Shown: positions 34,401-42,695 of the stretch, piece by piece | Numbering within the stretch: position 1 is the stretch's first letter | Layout: every line of letters begins with the position of its first letter | DNA from: a virus | IMG/VR virus record: IMGVR_UViG_3300005264_000003 | Span: 1 to 64,000 of that record | Direction: 5' to 3' (one strand) | DNA: 64,000 nucleotides | Notes under the pieces: model-generated | What the model saw: only the letters and a program-made list of their open reading frames with translations | The model's database searches: none | What the model was told of the DNA's origin: nothing | Program-made: the position numbers and the translations under genes

Positions 34401-37284
34401 TATGGGTGAGGTAGCATATAAGCATGGGCCAGATTTTATTGGCGGAGCAATAGACAAGGCTGCAAAGAAAGCAATTGAGCATCCATTCTTACAGAAAGCA
34501 CTTAGAAAGGAATCATTTACTGGTGCAGTTTCTAGGGGGCCAGTGGAAAGGTTCATGTCTTATGCTATTAAGAATCCTAAAAAGGCTTTGTTTGGATTAG
34601 CAATGTTGCCTGCAATACCTTTTGTTCCAGGATTCCTCGGATCAGATAAAAACTATATGGAAAAAAAGGCTGAATACGATGGCGAAAAAGATGTTGCCAT
34701 TAGAAAGTATCGTGGATGGCTATTATCTTCATCTCCATTTGAGGGCGGTAGAGTTAGATCGTTTCGTAGGCATGCTTTAAATTTGGTTGAGAGCGACTTT
34801 GAGAACAGAGGGGTAGTCTATCCTTCTTTCGCAGAAAGATTTGCTCACAGCGCAACCCTAGGCCTCTACAAGCCTAATATGCTAGAGGAGTACCACAAGG
34901 AATCGCAGCCAGTATATAAATCTGCTCCATTCGGAGCAAACATTCCATTACTTGGTCCTTTGATAGCCGGTACGTTGGGTCAAATAATTGGACAAAAAAC
35001 ATATCACGTTCCAGGAGAAACAGCAGGAGAGGGCGATGGAGTTGGATATGATATGGGCATCGGACTAGAGCAGTCATTAAGTGATGGCGAGTCAAGAGCT
35101 ATGATTGCTGGTGATGGTAGTACTGGATATATAATGGGCCTAGAAGATCCTGCATCTTTAAACTCTATGGCTTCAAGATTTGCTGACACACTTTCTGATT
35201 TATCCGGTTTCCGTGGCTTTACAACAAAGACACTTTACAGTCGAGGATCAGGAAAGTCGCTGCCAGATGATTACACACCATATGCGCAAGATGCAAGTCA
35301 AATGTATAGTCCCGCAGAGCAAATGTGGCAATACAATCTTGGTGACATAACAGTAGTTGGTGGTGAGTTTTTACGTCGTGTATTACAAAATTCTGAGAAG
35401 AAGTGGCAAGTTAATGATATACCGAACGAGTTAATGGGAGTAAGCTGGATACCGCAGAGTGATAATTATGGTAAAGACTTAACTCATGGCACCACTTTCG
35501 ACAAGGTAGACATGGGTTGGCTTTACGGAGCTAGAAAAGGCTGGGAATTTTTATACCCAGGAGAAGCTAATGGAGAAATGGAAACATATGGGGCTCCAGT
35601 AAGAACAGAAATATTGTCTCATATAGCACCTTACTCTAGACAGTATAAACAAGAAGCAAAAAAGACATTAGACATGGCTCTTGACGATAGAATAGATCCA
35701 AGAAGAGAGCAGAGATTCTATGAGACTCTAGAACAAGTTTCTCAAGTTAAAGAACAGTTATATGCTACGGCAGGAGAATATACACATACAATAGATACAG
35801 AAAGTAGATCTGGTGTAGTGCAGTCAATGGATGAGTCAACTGGGTCATTTATGATTAATAATACGCAGTATAGGCTGGCTGGGGTATCTACAAATGAGGC
35901 TGATATAAGATCAAGGCTATTGCAAAAAAAAGAATTTGAGAATGCTAGACAACTAAGCGCTGAAGTGCAGAGAGTTCAGCTTCAAACAGCAGAGATAATG
36001 AGAAGCAATCTAGCTCCAGGCACGCATATAGACATGGACGTTGCTACAGCAGCAATGCTACCTAGTGCTACTAACCTGGGATATGAAGCGAGAATCAGCG
36101 GACTTTCAGAAAAGATGCTTGAGGCTGGTGCTGCTTTTGCTGATACCGGTAACATAGCAACACATAACATGGCGCAAGATAGACATGGTATGTTTAGTAA
36201 GCTACTAGCTTCGCATTGGGAAGGAATGACGTCAGTTAACTCGTATTGGAATAAGAAGCTTATATCTCAAAGAGACTATCTTGATAACTATACCACTAAT
36301 CAAGTATTTAACCGAGAAGTAAAGCTTTGGACTAGGCCTATCGATCACATACTAAAGCCGTTTATTGCATCAACTATGCATAATTGGTTCGGGCTAGATG
36401 CGATACCTTCATTTACTAAGCAGCGCAGAGCTACTCAGCAGTATTGGGATATATTAAAGTATATAAAATACAAAACACTATCTACTAAATCTAGGGCTGA
36501 CGGAGATCTTGATTCAGCTACTTACTATGAAACTCAATGGAGAAGCACTATGGTAGGTGCTGATCCAACCAATGAAAGCAAGAGAGACGAACTAATGGCT
36601 CTTCCTGGAAATGAGAGACAGTATTTTAATTACTTCTCAGCTGAATCAGATCCAGATAAAAGATCTGAAATATTTAAGTATTTACCAGAGCCAGCTAAGA
36701 GAATATATTCAAGCATATGGCTAAAGAAGATGGCAGAGACGTCGAGTAACCAAGAAGTTCAAGCAGCTTGGGCAGGACTAAAATCATCTGAAGGCTGGAG
36801 TCTTTCAGAGGAAGAGGAAGCTGACTATATAAATGAAACTAATGGCAATGTATCTAAGGGCGACTGGGCTAGAGCAAGATTTGTACAGCAATATGCTAGA
36901 GAAAATGATCTTCCTGGACCTGAGTGGTCAGGCTGGAACTCAAATGTAGATATAGATAACACACAACTGCTTTCATTAATGGAAGATGGAGAGAATGCGC
37001 AAGACTATGGATTTTTTGATAGTAAGATACGTAAAGCTCTATATGACGATGATGCATATAAGGCAGCAACCGATATAGATTCGGCTAGTACCACTGCCAG
37101 CGTATTAATGGGAAGCGCACTTCCCTATTTAATGGAAGATAGCATGTCTTTATCTTACGCCGTGCCTGTAAGTATGTCTAGTCCTACTATTGAAATGAAT
37201 ATAGAGACTAATGGATTCAATAAAATATTAATGAGAATGAATGACTTAGGGTCATCACTACTTCCTGATGAATTCCTAGATTAA
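31429..37284 (+). CDS. 1951-aa giant tail protein (tape-measure position) with N-terminal DEDDh-exonuclease-like domain
   Basis: The position after two chaperones is that of the tape measure, which sets tail length and is ejected with DNA. Unusually, residues 1-345 carry the motifs of DEDDh 3'-5' exonucleases in order: FSVDIEANNL (D14, E16), then IYQIGYMANGE, SWNPAYDAPVILAAL (D227) and HIASTD (H335, D340). All catalytic residues are present, with a large insert between the first and second. Later come Gly/Ala-rich hydrophobic segments (about residues 445-525 and 920-1110, including IPFVPGFLG), then a long helical half. An enzyme-tipped, membrane-active ejected protein is my inference. The start overlaps the previous stop. 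Confidence 0.7.
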   Translation: MSSKPINPITFSVDIEANNLPTDFHIVRGLGEPFRLPDLSKMVDGFANVDIYQIGYMANGEKKHVDVTETTFKHPEVSTPLKYSEEYIDAAGKTRSFKRATTVTASRESYESLFKSSVNKMNAASTEQYRKKVLPYYLLQARKNTQFMLDNGGSIGAMPFDVFIKPYEEIRRIAESPENGFKYSQVTQANFRGKGTDSLYEAIDNLVSSASSKDAPAVFRSWNPAYDAPVILAALQKSGHTALADKFIAQHKSGLLKIQGIEDEWHEVLWKLTKENPDIADDIRVGMHPIAAIATGRPGGKVTTYGEFKYSTYSWKQEDIAKLFRGHKNFRDIGHIASTDILQSEELASFMQAVKERARKTLGLKEATEALNLEDTGNAFTDAFNAEIAKTFGDNGATTARGMLREATIDSKRKNKFFRQNFGSWFAADTSKRARASWTKYPGVIGAAIAVAGATYLANSETKTSLGSGFSSINGVPIGKGIGSGIDKDSPNLGANMVGAMASGIVVPGITMAAIGYGAAQRHPMLGYSPSKPETFTQAWNQIKSTIRYGIKTTEGQVSLARVFELGSLTDYFSSSRTYLAGKGKSGNLPNGKPGRYYKFNVIQTKNGITRVLDQKSPGHGMDMTKFMHVLKRDNISQYKKLDSILNPNIKDMAPEKRPYTRQIRIASTVGGGTRVQWDDYATESFGKENRITNYLLIDKHIGINKLRDVIPQAANLHTRQTDKNNLRSTNTAAREAVHRDMYRYGGFAKDEYEDYMGRLVKPGFARRSELGNTAWRGAEKLRWMLDLNSKSVGEANNLLIPNVAETLNSTKAVVLVKDARYYADVIPNWLIGSMDRFLETPFEFLGVEHGKIEGLANKLKASPNFTTNTFGKALSAIEKPHFGLGLAANGGSASRYLMSFGLKRVLPAYLAINMFSLTDHLLGAATMSPTGRGPLTSVPIKAYETASLLYTKMSDIVGLTDYAKWQADVAPGSTGIGIFAPAATMTATYFMGEVAYKHGPDFIGGAIDKAAKKAIEHPFLQKALRKESFTGAVSRGPVERFMSYAIKNPKKALFGLAMLPAIPFVPGFLGSDKNYMEKKAEYDGEKDVAIRKYRGWLLSSSPFEGGRVRSFRRHALNLVESDFENRGVVYPSFAERFAHSATLGLYKPNMLEEYHKESQPVYKSAPFGANIPLLGPLIAGTLGQIIGQKTYHVPGETAGEGDGVGYDMGIGLEQSLSDGESRAMIAGDGSTGYIMGLEDPASLNSMASRFADTLSDLSGFRGFTTKTLYSRGSGKSLPDDYTPYAQDASQMYSPAEQMWQYNLGDITVVGGEFLRRVLQNSEKKWQVNDIPNELMGVSWIPQSDNYGKDLTHGTTFDKVDMGWLYGARKGWEFLYPGEANGEMETYGAPVRTEILSHIAPYSRQYKQEAKKTLDMALDDRIDPRREQRFYETLEQVSQVKEQLYATAGEYTHTIDTESRSGVVQSMDESTGSFMINNTQYRLAGVSTNEADIRSRLLQKKEFENARQLSAEVQRVQLQTAEIMRSNLAPGTHIDMDVATAAMLPSATNLGYEARISGLSEKMLEAGAAFADTGNIATHNMAQDRHGMFSKLLASHWEGMTSVNSYWNKKLISQRDYLDNYTTNQVFNREVKLWTRPIDHILKPFIASTMHNWFGLDAIPSFTKQRRATQQYWDILKYIKYKTLSTKSRADGDLDSATYYETQWRSTMVGADPTNESKRDELMALPGNERQYFNYFSAESDPDKRSEIFKYLPEPAKRIYSSIWLKKMAETSSNQEVQAAWAGLKSSEGWSLSEEEEADYINETNGNVSKGDWARARFVQQYARENDLPGPEWSGWNSNVDIDNTQLLSLMEDGENAQDYGFFDSKIRKALYDDDAYKAATDIDSASTTASVLMGSALPYLMEDSMSLSYAVPVSMSSPTIEMNIETNGFNKILMRMNDLGSSLLPDEFLD

Positions 37285-37294
37285 CGGAGAGCAT

Positions 37295-40200
37295 ATGTCA
37301 TACAACAATCCATACGATAAAGAAGACGGAATACTTGGTACTATTGTGAAAGGCACTGCTCTTACTGGTGCAGGCGTAGTGGCAGTTAATGCTTATAGAA
37401 ATCCAGAAGCTACAAGACGTAAGTTTGGTCAAGCAATGGACATGATTGCTCCAATTAAGAGCCCTAAGCTTAATCCTTATCAGCAGAGACTAGCAAGAGC
37501 GAATGAGATTCTATTTAGCACAGTAGCAGAAAGAGATGCTAGAATTAAATCAAAAGATAAAATTAGAGCAGCAGAAGCCATGCAGATGACTGGGTCTAAA
37601 AGCTCATGGTCTGCAATAACGCCTGTTGCACTACCAATTGGAGCTGACAGTAAGCAGAAAGTATTGAATGAGATTTCAGCTCAAGTTAGCGAGTATTCAT
37701 TTGAGAAGCTAGATGACATTCGCGATATAGACAATAGGCCCATTGGAAACAAAATACATAAACAGCTTAAAAAGAAGTTTCCAGGACAGATAACAAATGC
37801 TCCTAAGTTTAAAGGTACGAGAGCTACATGGAGGATAGGAGGCGAGGATCTAGAGATAGATTTCTCTAAACGCATAGGACAAACTGAAGGCTTCATGAAG
37901 CGCATAGGTGAGTCAATGTATGTAGCTCCATGGAGAGCAGACCTTCAAAGCGTCGATGGGAAACTAGGGTATCAGTTATCTGATCCCAACACTGATATAT
38001 TAAGCTTCCTAAGCGATATGAATGATGAAAATGGAAATGGTAGATTATTCTGGGGAGTAAATGAGAATAGCGAGGTAAGAAGTAAGTTTGAGAAATTAAC
38101 AGGCAGTGGAATGGATAGTAAAAGGGCTATGGCTAAGCTTAGATCTGAAGCAGAGAAGTATTCATTGAGAGAGTTAGATGTAGTCAGGAACTTGCAGGAA
38201 GCAATTAAAAGAGAAACAAGAACTGATACGCAAATAGCCGATAATGATATTATAGGAAGAAATATGCACGCCTCGAAGGTGCAAGTAAATGAGCACAGCG
38301 CATATCTTGTTGGGCAAATGCCTGCTCATAGAGGAGTTGGGTCCAGAGCTCTTGGTACTGGTGCCATTAATAGTGATGTAATTGACGGCAAGAACGTGCA
38401 AGAGTTATACGATATACATACAAATTCAACAATGGATAACAATCTAATAACAATATCTACTAGCGGCAATACTAGTAAAAGAATAAGAGAGATGGCTATA
38501 AAGCATGGAGGCTATGTAGATAGCCAAAGCACAGTTGCTGAACTTGGTTGGAGCATGAGAGTAGGATCTACAGCTGCATATGCTGAAAGAGAGAAAAGCT
38601 TTAAAGGAATAATGTTTGAAAGCCATAAGCTTGCCAAGACTCCGTTTAGTGGCGTAGGAGGCACGAAGATAGATAGTGATGCATTGGCTAGGATTAGACA
38701 CAACTTCTTTATTAATGATGATGGTGCAGATAGTGATTTCAAGTATAGTTCTCATGTACAAAGCAAGGCTATTGTACAAAAAAATAAGGGCGTTTATAAT
38801 ATGGCTCTTGCTTTAAGTCCATTTGAATCTGAAGCAATAATGATAGGAGACGCAACTAGCGAGAACATGAAGACACTTGCTCCAAAGACAACTAGTGTAG
38901 CAGCAATGGCCATCAAGAAAGGCGATAAGGCATATGAAAAATCTTTCGTTGAAATGAAGTATTTCGATGTGGATTCTAATTCTCAGAAATCATTCACAAA
39001 TCTTACGCTTCAAGACATAATGGAAGATTCACACAAAAGCAATATTATGACTCAAGGATTTGGTGAGATACACATAAAGAGAGGTACGATATTAGGCAAA
39101 AAGCCAGTTGGTCAAGAATTACTCAATGATGGCACTGTAAATGATATAATTGCTAGAGAAAGCGGAATTATAAAAACACAAGTCAACAGGCTGATTGGTA
39201 GAGATGATTATATATCTACATTAGCATCACATAACAGAATGATTGTTGATGGTCATAAGCTAGCAGGAGGAGTTAAGATTGTATCACAAGTGCATGAGGA
39301 TGCAGTTAAGATGGCACTTAGCAATGTAACTACACGTAACACGACTAACTTTAGAGACAATGAATTAGTAAATGAATTGACTCAAAATGCAGGGCTTGGT
39401 AAAGCAGAAGGTACTATGTCACTGGACTTTCTTAAAAAAACACTTCCTAAAAAGGGTCCAAATAACAGAGTAGTGCTTGGTAAGGGTTCTTCTGAGTTAA
39501 TGCAAGTTTTACAGTCTGCGATTGGGTGGCAGGCTCTGCAAGGTGATCATGATGTAAAATTAAAAGGTAAGGCGGCACAGCAGTTCTCTAAGTATATTAA
39601 TAATGGTAACACTCATTTAATTAATGGAGAGTTAAACTTATCAAAGATCATGAAGAAAGGTAACTTATCTTTCAAGCAAATGATACATGATAAGAAGTTA
39701 TTCGCAGACCAGTATGAGCACACAATTGAAACACTTGGCCTAATAAGAGAAGGGTTTGGCAATGGAGATGCTCAAACTATTATTCAGCCAATGAGAGGAA
39801 GTGTAGACATAGGCTTTTCATCAAAAGGAGCTAAGTCTGCAGCCACAACAATAGACACTCACATAAGGCAACTTGAAATACTTGGAGAAAGAGCAAAGAG
39901 TGGCACAAATGCAAGGAAGCTTCTTGCAAAACAAATAACAATTGGTGAGATAGCGAAGACAGTTACAGCTAATGCCAGGGAATTAGCAATGGGTGTAATT
40001 GGTGGTGTAATGCCTCAAGAGCAAGCATGGAATTCTATAGGTAAAGAGTTTAGTGAAATGAAATTATCTTCTAAGGCAATTTTTAATTTTTTAGATAATC
40101 CAGAAATACTTAGAGACCTAGGCGTCAACAGTACTACTCCTGCTATTAAAATGAGCAACGAGTTAAGACTTATGGAAAGTGGAGCCAGGGGCCATAATAT

Positions 40201-42685
40201 TAATGGAGCACTAAAAGCCTACGGTGACAGCTTTGGGCATATACCTCACCTTAAGGATCCAGGTGATATACTTAAAATGCTAGGTGGTGTGAATGCATAT
40301 GATGACATAACTTTAAAGAGGCCAGAGGTTGCTCTTAATACATTCTTAAATTCTGGGCACAGCTTTGAAGACTCCAAGGGTAATATTATAAATAACAGGC
40401 ATGGGTTTACAATAGAGGCTGACGGAAAGAAATTATACATACCAAGTGGAGATGTATGGTCTGGGTATGTTACTGAAGATGGGTCTACTACGTTTGATAG
40501 TATGTTTCTTAAGACTCAGAAAATGCTAAGAGGCTTAACGGTACGAGATGGGGAGCCTGGAGATATTGAGGGATGGACTAAGTCATTATTTGGAGAACTA
40601 GGCAACTCAAAAGAAGGACTAAGAGGACAGGCAACATTAAAGGTAGATGGATCTTCATATGTTAAGGTTGCACAAGATTATAGATTATTACAGAACGATG
40701 TATTAGGTGGAGCAATTGATTCATGGGATACAGATGCTAGCTCAAAAGAAATTAGATATGCAGCATCAGAACTAAAGCACTTACTTGGCAACAGCTCTGC
40801 TATGTCAGCTGACGACTTCGATAGTCAAATTAAGCAAATGCTTAGTGAGACATTTGAGCAATCTCAAGATAACTCTACGTTAAAAAGATCAATGAATGAA
40901 ATACTTGTCGCTCAGTATGGAGAAGGACATTTCTTGGCTAAGTATGAAAGTAAGATTAACTCCATAAAAGCTAAGGAAGATATAATACCGCTAGTAGAAA
41001 AAATTACCTCTGATCAAGTAAAACTTAGTGATAAAATAGCTGATATGTATGAAGAGTTTGGCAAGACAGGCAATGCTAGTCTCTATAATGATATAATGAG
41101 CGAGTCTAGAAATATGCATCAGTCTTATAGCATCAGATACCCGCATATACTACAGGGCTCTCATTCACAAACACCTACATTTATAAGCAAAGCAATAAGA
41201 CGTGGTACAGTAGCGCTTGGTAATATAGACTTAGTTAACAAGAATGGTGACCATGATGGTGATGCAAATTTTGTGAAAGGAATATACAGTAGGGCTACGA
41301 GAAATAAGACGTTTGAAATGATAGATGTGCAGCAAAGAGAAGCATTTAAGCACATGAGCCTTAGAATTCAAGGTGTAATGGCCGACATATTTCAAGGAGG
41401 CGTTGACGCTAAAGGTCCTGCGCTTGCAGCTTCAATAGATGGAGCAAGCTCAGTAGCGGAAACGATACTAAAGACAAACCCAATGGCTACATCAGTTGCC
41501 TCATTTATGACAAAAGCTGTTACTGGTGGCTTTAATGTTGGAGCTCTACAGACAAAAGGTTACCTTGGCATGATACAAGAGAGCTTAGGCTTATCAGAGG
41601 ATCATATAGCTTCAATGAATTCATATTTTAGCAATATGATTTCAATGACAACAGAGCAGAAGATAATTGGATCAAAGCAAATGGAAACAGTTATAGGTGA
41701 CTTTCAAGGCTTACCAGATGAAAATAAAATGAAAGGCATACTAGGCATGCTTAATCAAGATGATTATATGGAAAAGTCCCTCCAGGATATAAGATCTACC
41801 GGTAAAGTTAATCCATTAATTGGCACATGGGCATCAGATGCAGCTAGGCATAACAATCCAAAGGAAATAAGAGAAGTTGCACAGGCAGTCCTTAATTTTG
41901 CTGATATGGAAAACGGATGGCAAGAGTTTGGAGAGGCAGATTTCAGGTCTACCATGAACATTATAGGACACAAAGAAGATGTTATAGATACAATGTGGGA
42001 TCAGTATATAGAAACCATGGCAGTAGAGAGGCAGAATCTTGCCTCTAACAGTGAAGCTATGAGGGCTGCAGGATTGCAAGATAAGCAGCTATTTGAAATA
42101 TGGGGAGACGCATTGCGCAGCAAGGACCTATCTGCATCTGAGAATATCAGCTTTATCTTAAGTAAAAAGAACTCTCCAGGCGAAGCGCTTGCAGCACTTG
42201 ATCTTAATCGTCAAATGTCAATAGCAGGTAACATGCTTAATCTTCCAGAAATGAGCAACACGCTACCTCAGAAAGGAAGAAGGATAATAGGGTATGATAA
42301 GTTACAGGATGGCATATCATGGATGATGGATCCAGTACACGGCGGAGGGCCTGTTAGGATGGCTGGAGTTGCTGGTATTGGACTGGTATCAATGACTGCG
42401 CTAAATGTCTTGTCTGGTGATGGCACACTGGAAGATCCAGGCGATTTACCTAGCGTCAACAATCCATCCTTTACATCTAATAGAGGCAGTGGTAATATGT
42501 CCATGAGTACACTTTCATCTAATGTTGGGCTAAACTCTAATATAAACTTATTAACAGATAATACAATGAGTCCAACAAGTGCTATTGGTATGATGCAAGG
42601 TATGCTTGGGTACCAAGGCAACACAATATCTGTTAGACATGACGGTGAAGATCCTTATAAGCAAGACCTTATGTATTATAAATAG
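37295..42685 (+). CDS. 1796-aa giant protein, candidate virion RNA polymerase (DxDGD motif)
   Basis: GGAGAG precedes the ATG. Residues 1319-1323 are DHDGD inside NKNGDHDGDANFVKG. This matches the metal-binding DxDGD loop of double-psi beta-barrel polymerases, closest to the GSDLDGDxYFV form of QDE-1/YonO-type enzymes. Upstream, RYPHILQGSH (about 1286-1295) matches the RNPxLHPGD segment that precedes the loop in that family. Downstream a Gly-containing helix region (TKAVTGGFNVG, about 1405) could belong to the active-site support. Residues 12-33 and 1707-1726 are hydrophobic. Known crAss-like phages carry a giant virion polymerase of this class. The rest of the chain is unrecognised. Confidence 0.6.
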   Translation: MSYNNPYDKEDGILGTIVKGTALTGAGVVAVNAYRNPEATRRKFGQAMDMIAPIKSPKLNPYQQRLARANEILFSTVAERDARIKSKDKIRAAEAMQMTGSKSSWSAITPVALPIGADSKQKVLNEISAQVSEYSFEKLDDIRDIDNRPIGNKIHKQLKKKFPGQITNAPKFKGTRATWRIGGEDLEIDFSKRIGQTEGFMKRIGESMYVAPWRADLQSVDGKLGYQLSDPNTDILSFLSDMNDENGNGRLFWGVNENSEVRSKFEKLTGSGMDSKRAMAKLRSEAEKYSLRELDVVRNLQEAIKRETRTDTQIADNDIIGRNMHASKVQVNEHSAYLVGQMPAHRGVGSRALGTGAINSDVIDGKNVQELYDIHTNSTMDNNLITISTSGNTSKRIREMAIKHGGYVDSQSTVAELGWSMRVGSTAAYAEREKSFKGIMFESHKLAKTPFSGVGGTKIDSDALARIRHNFFINDDGADSDFKYSSHVQSKAIVQKNKGVYNMALALSPFESEAIMIGDATSENMKTLAPKTTSVAAMAIKKGDKAYEKSFVEMKYFDVDSNSQKSFTNLTLQDIMEDSHKSNIMTQGFGEIHIKRGTILGKKPVGQELLNDGTVNDIIARESGIIKTQVNRLIGRDDYISTLASHNRMIVDGHKLAGGVKIVSQVHEDAVKMALSNVTTRNTTNFRDNELVNELTQNAGLGKAEGTMSLDFLKKTLPKKGPNNRVVLGKGSSELMQVLQSAIGWQALQGDHDVKLKGKAAQQFSKYINNGNTHLINGELNLSKIMKKGNLSFKQMIHDKKLFADQYEHTIETLGLIREGFGNGDAQTIIQPMRGSVDIGFSSKGAKSAATTIDTHIRQLEILGERAKSGTNARKLLAKQITIGEIAKTVTANARELAMGVIGGVMPQEQAWNSIGKEFSEMKLSSKAIFNFLDNPEILRDLGVNSTTPAIKMSNELRLMESGARGHNINGALKAYGDSFGHIPHLKDPGDILKMLGGVNAYDDITLKRPEVALNTFLNSGHSFEDSKGNIINNRHGFTIEADGKKLYIPSGDVWSGYVTEDGSTTFDSMFLKTQKMLRGLTVRDGEPGDIEGWTKSLFGELGNSKEGLRGQATLKVDGSSYVKVAQDYRLLQNDVLGGAIDSWDTDASSKEIRYAASELKHLLGNSSAMSADDFDSQIKQMLSETFEQSQDNSTLKRSMNEILVAQYGEGHFLAKYESKINSIKAKEDIIPLVEKITSDQVKLSDKIADMYEEFGKTGNASLYNDIMSESRNMHQSYSIRYPHILQGSHSQTPTFISKAIRRGTVALGNIDLVNKNGDHDGDANFVKGIYSRATRNKTFEMIDVQQREAFKHMSLRIQGVMADIFQGGVDAKGPALAASIDGASSVAETILKTNPMATSVASFMTKAVTGGFNVGALQTKGYLGMIQESLGLSEDHIASMNSYFSNMISMTTEQKIIGSKQMETVIGDFQGLPDENKMKGILGMLNQDDYMEKSLQDIRSTGKVNPLIGTWASDAARHNNPKEIREVAQAVLNFADMENGWQEFGEADFRSTMNIIGHKEDVIDTMWDQYIETMAVERQNLASNSEAMRAAGLQDKQLFEIWGDALRSKDLSASENISFILSKKNSPGEALAALDLNRQMSIAGNMLNLPEMSNTLPQKGRRIIGYDKLQDGISWMMDPVHGGGPVRMAGVAGIGLVSMTALNVLSGDGTLEDPGDLPSVNNPSFTSNRGSGNMSMSTLSSNVGLNSNINLLTDNTMSPTSAIGMMQGMLGYQGNTISVRHDGEDPYKQDLMYYK

Positions 42686-42695
42686 AGGTAAATAA

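Noticed and set aside
41249-41263. DHDGD read as an EF-hand or other calcium loop
   Set aside because: No glutamate at the last loop position and no flanking EF helices; the upstream RYPHILQGSH segment fits the polymerase family instead. It is kept as an alternative until a profile search is done.
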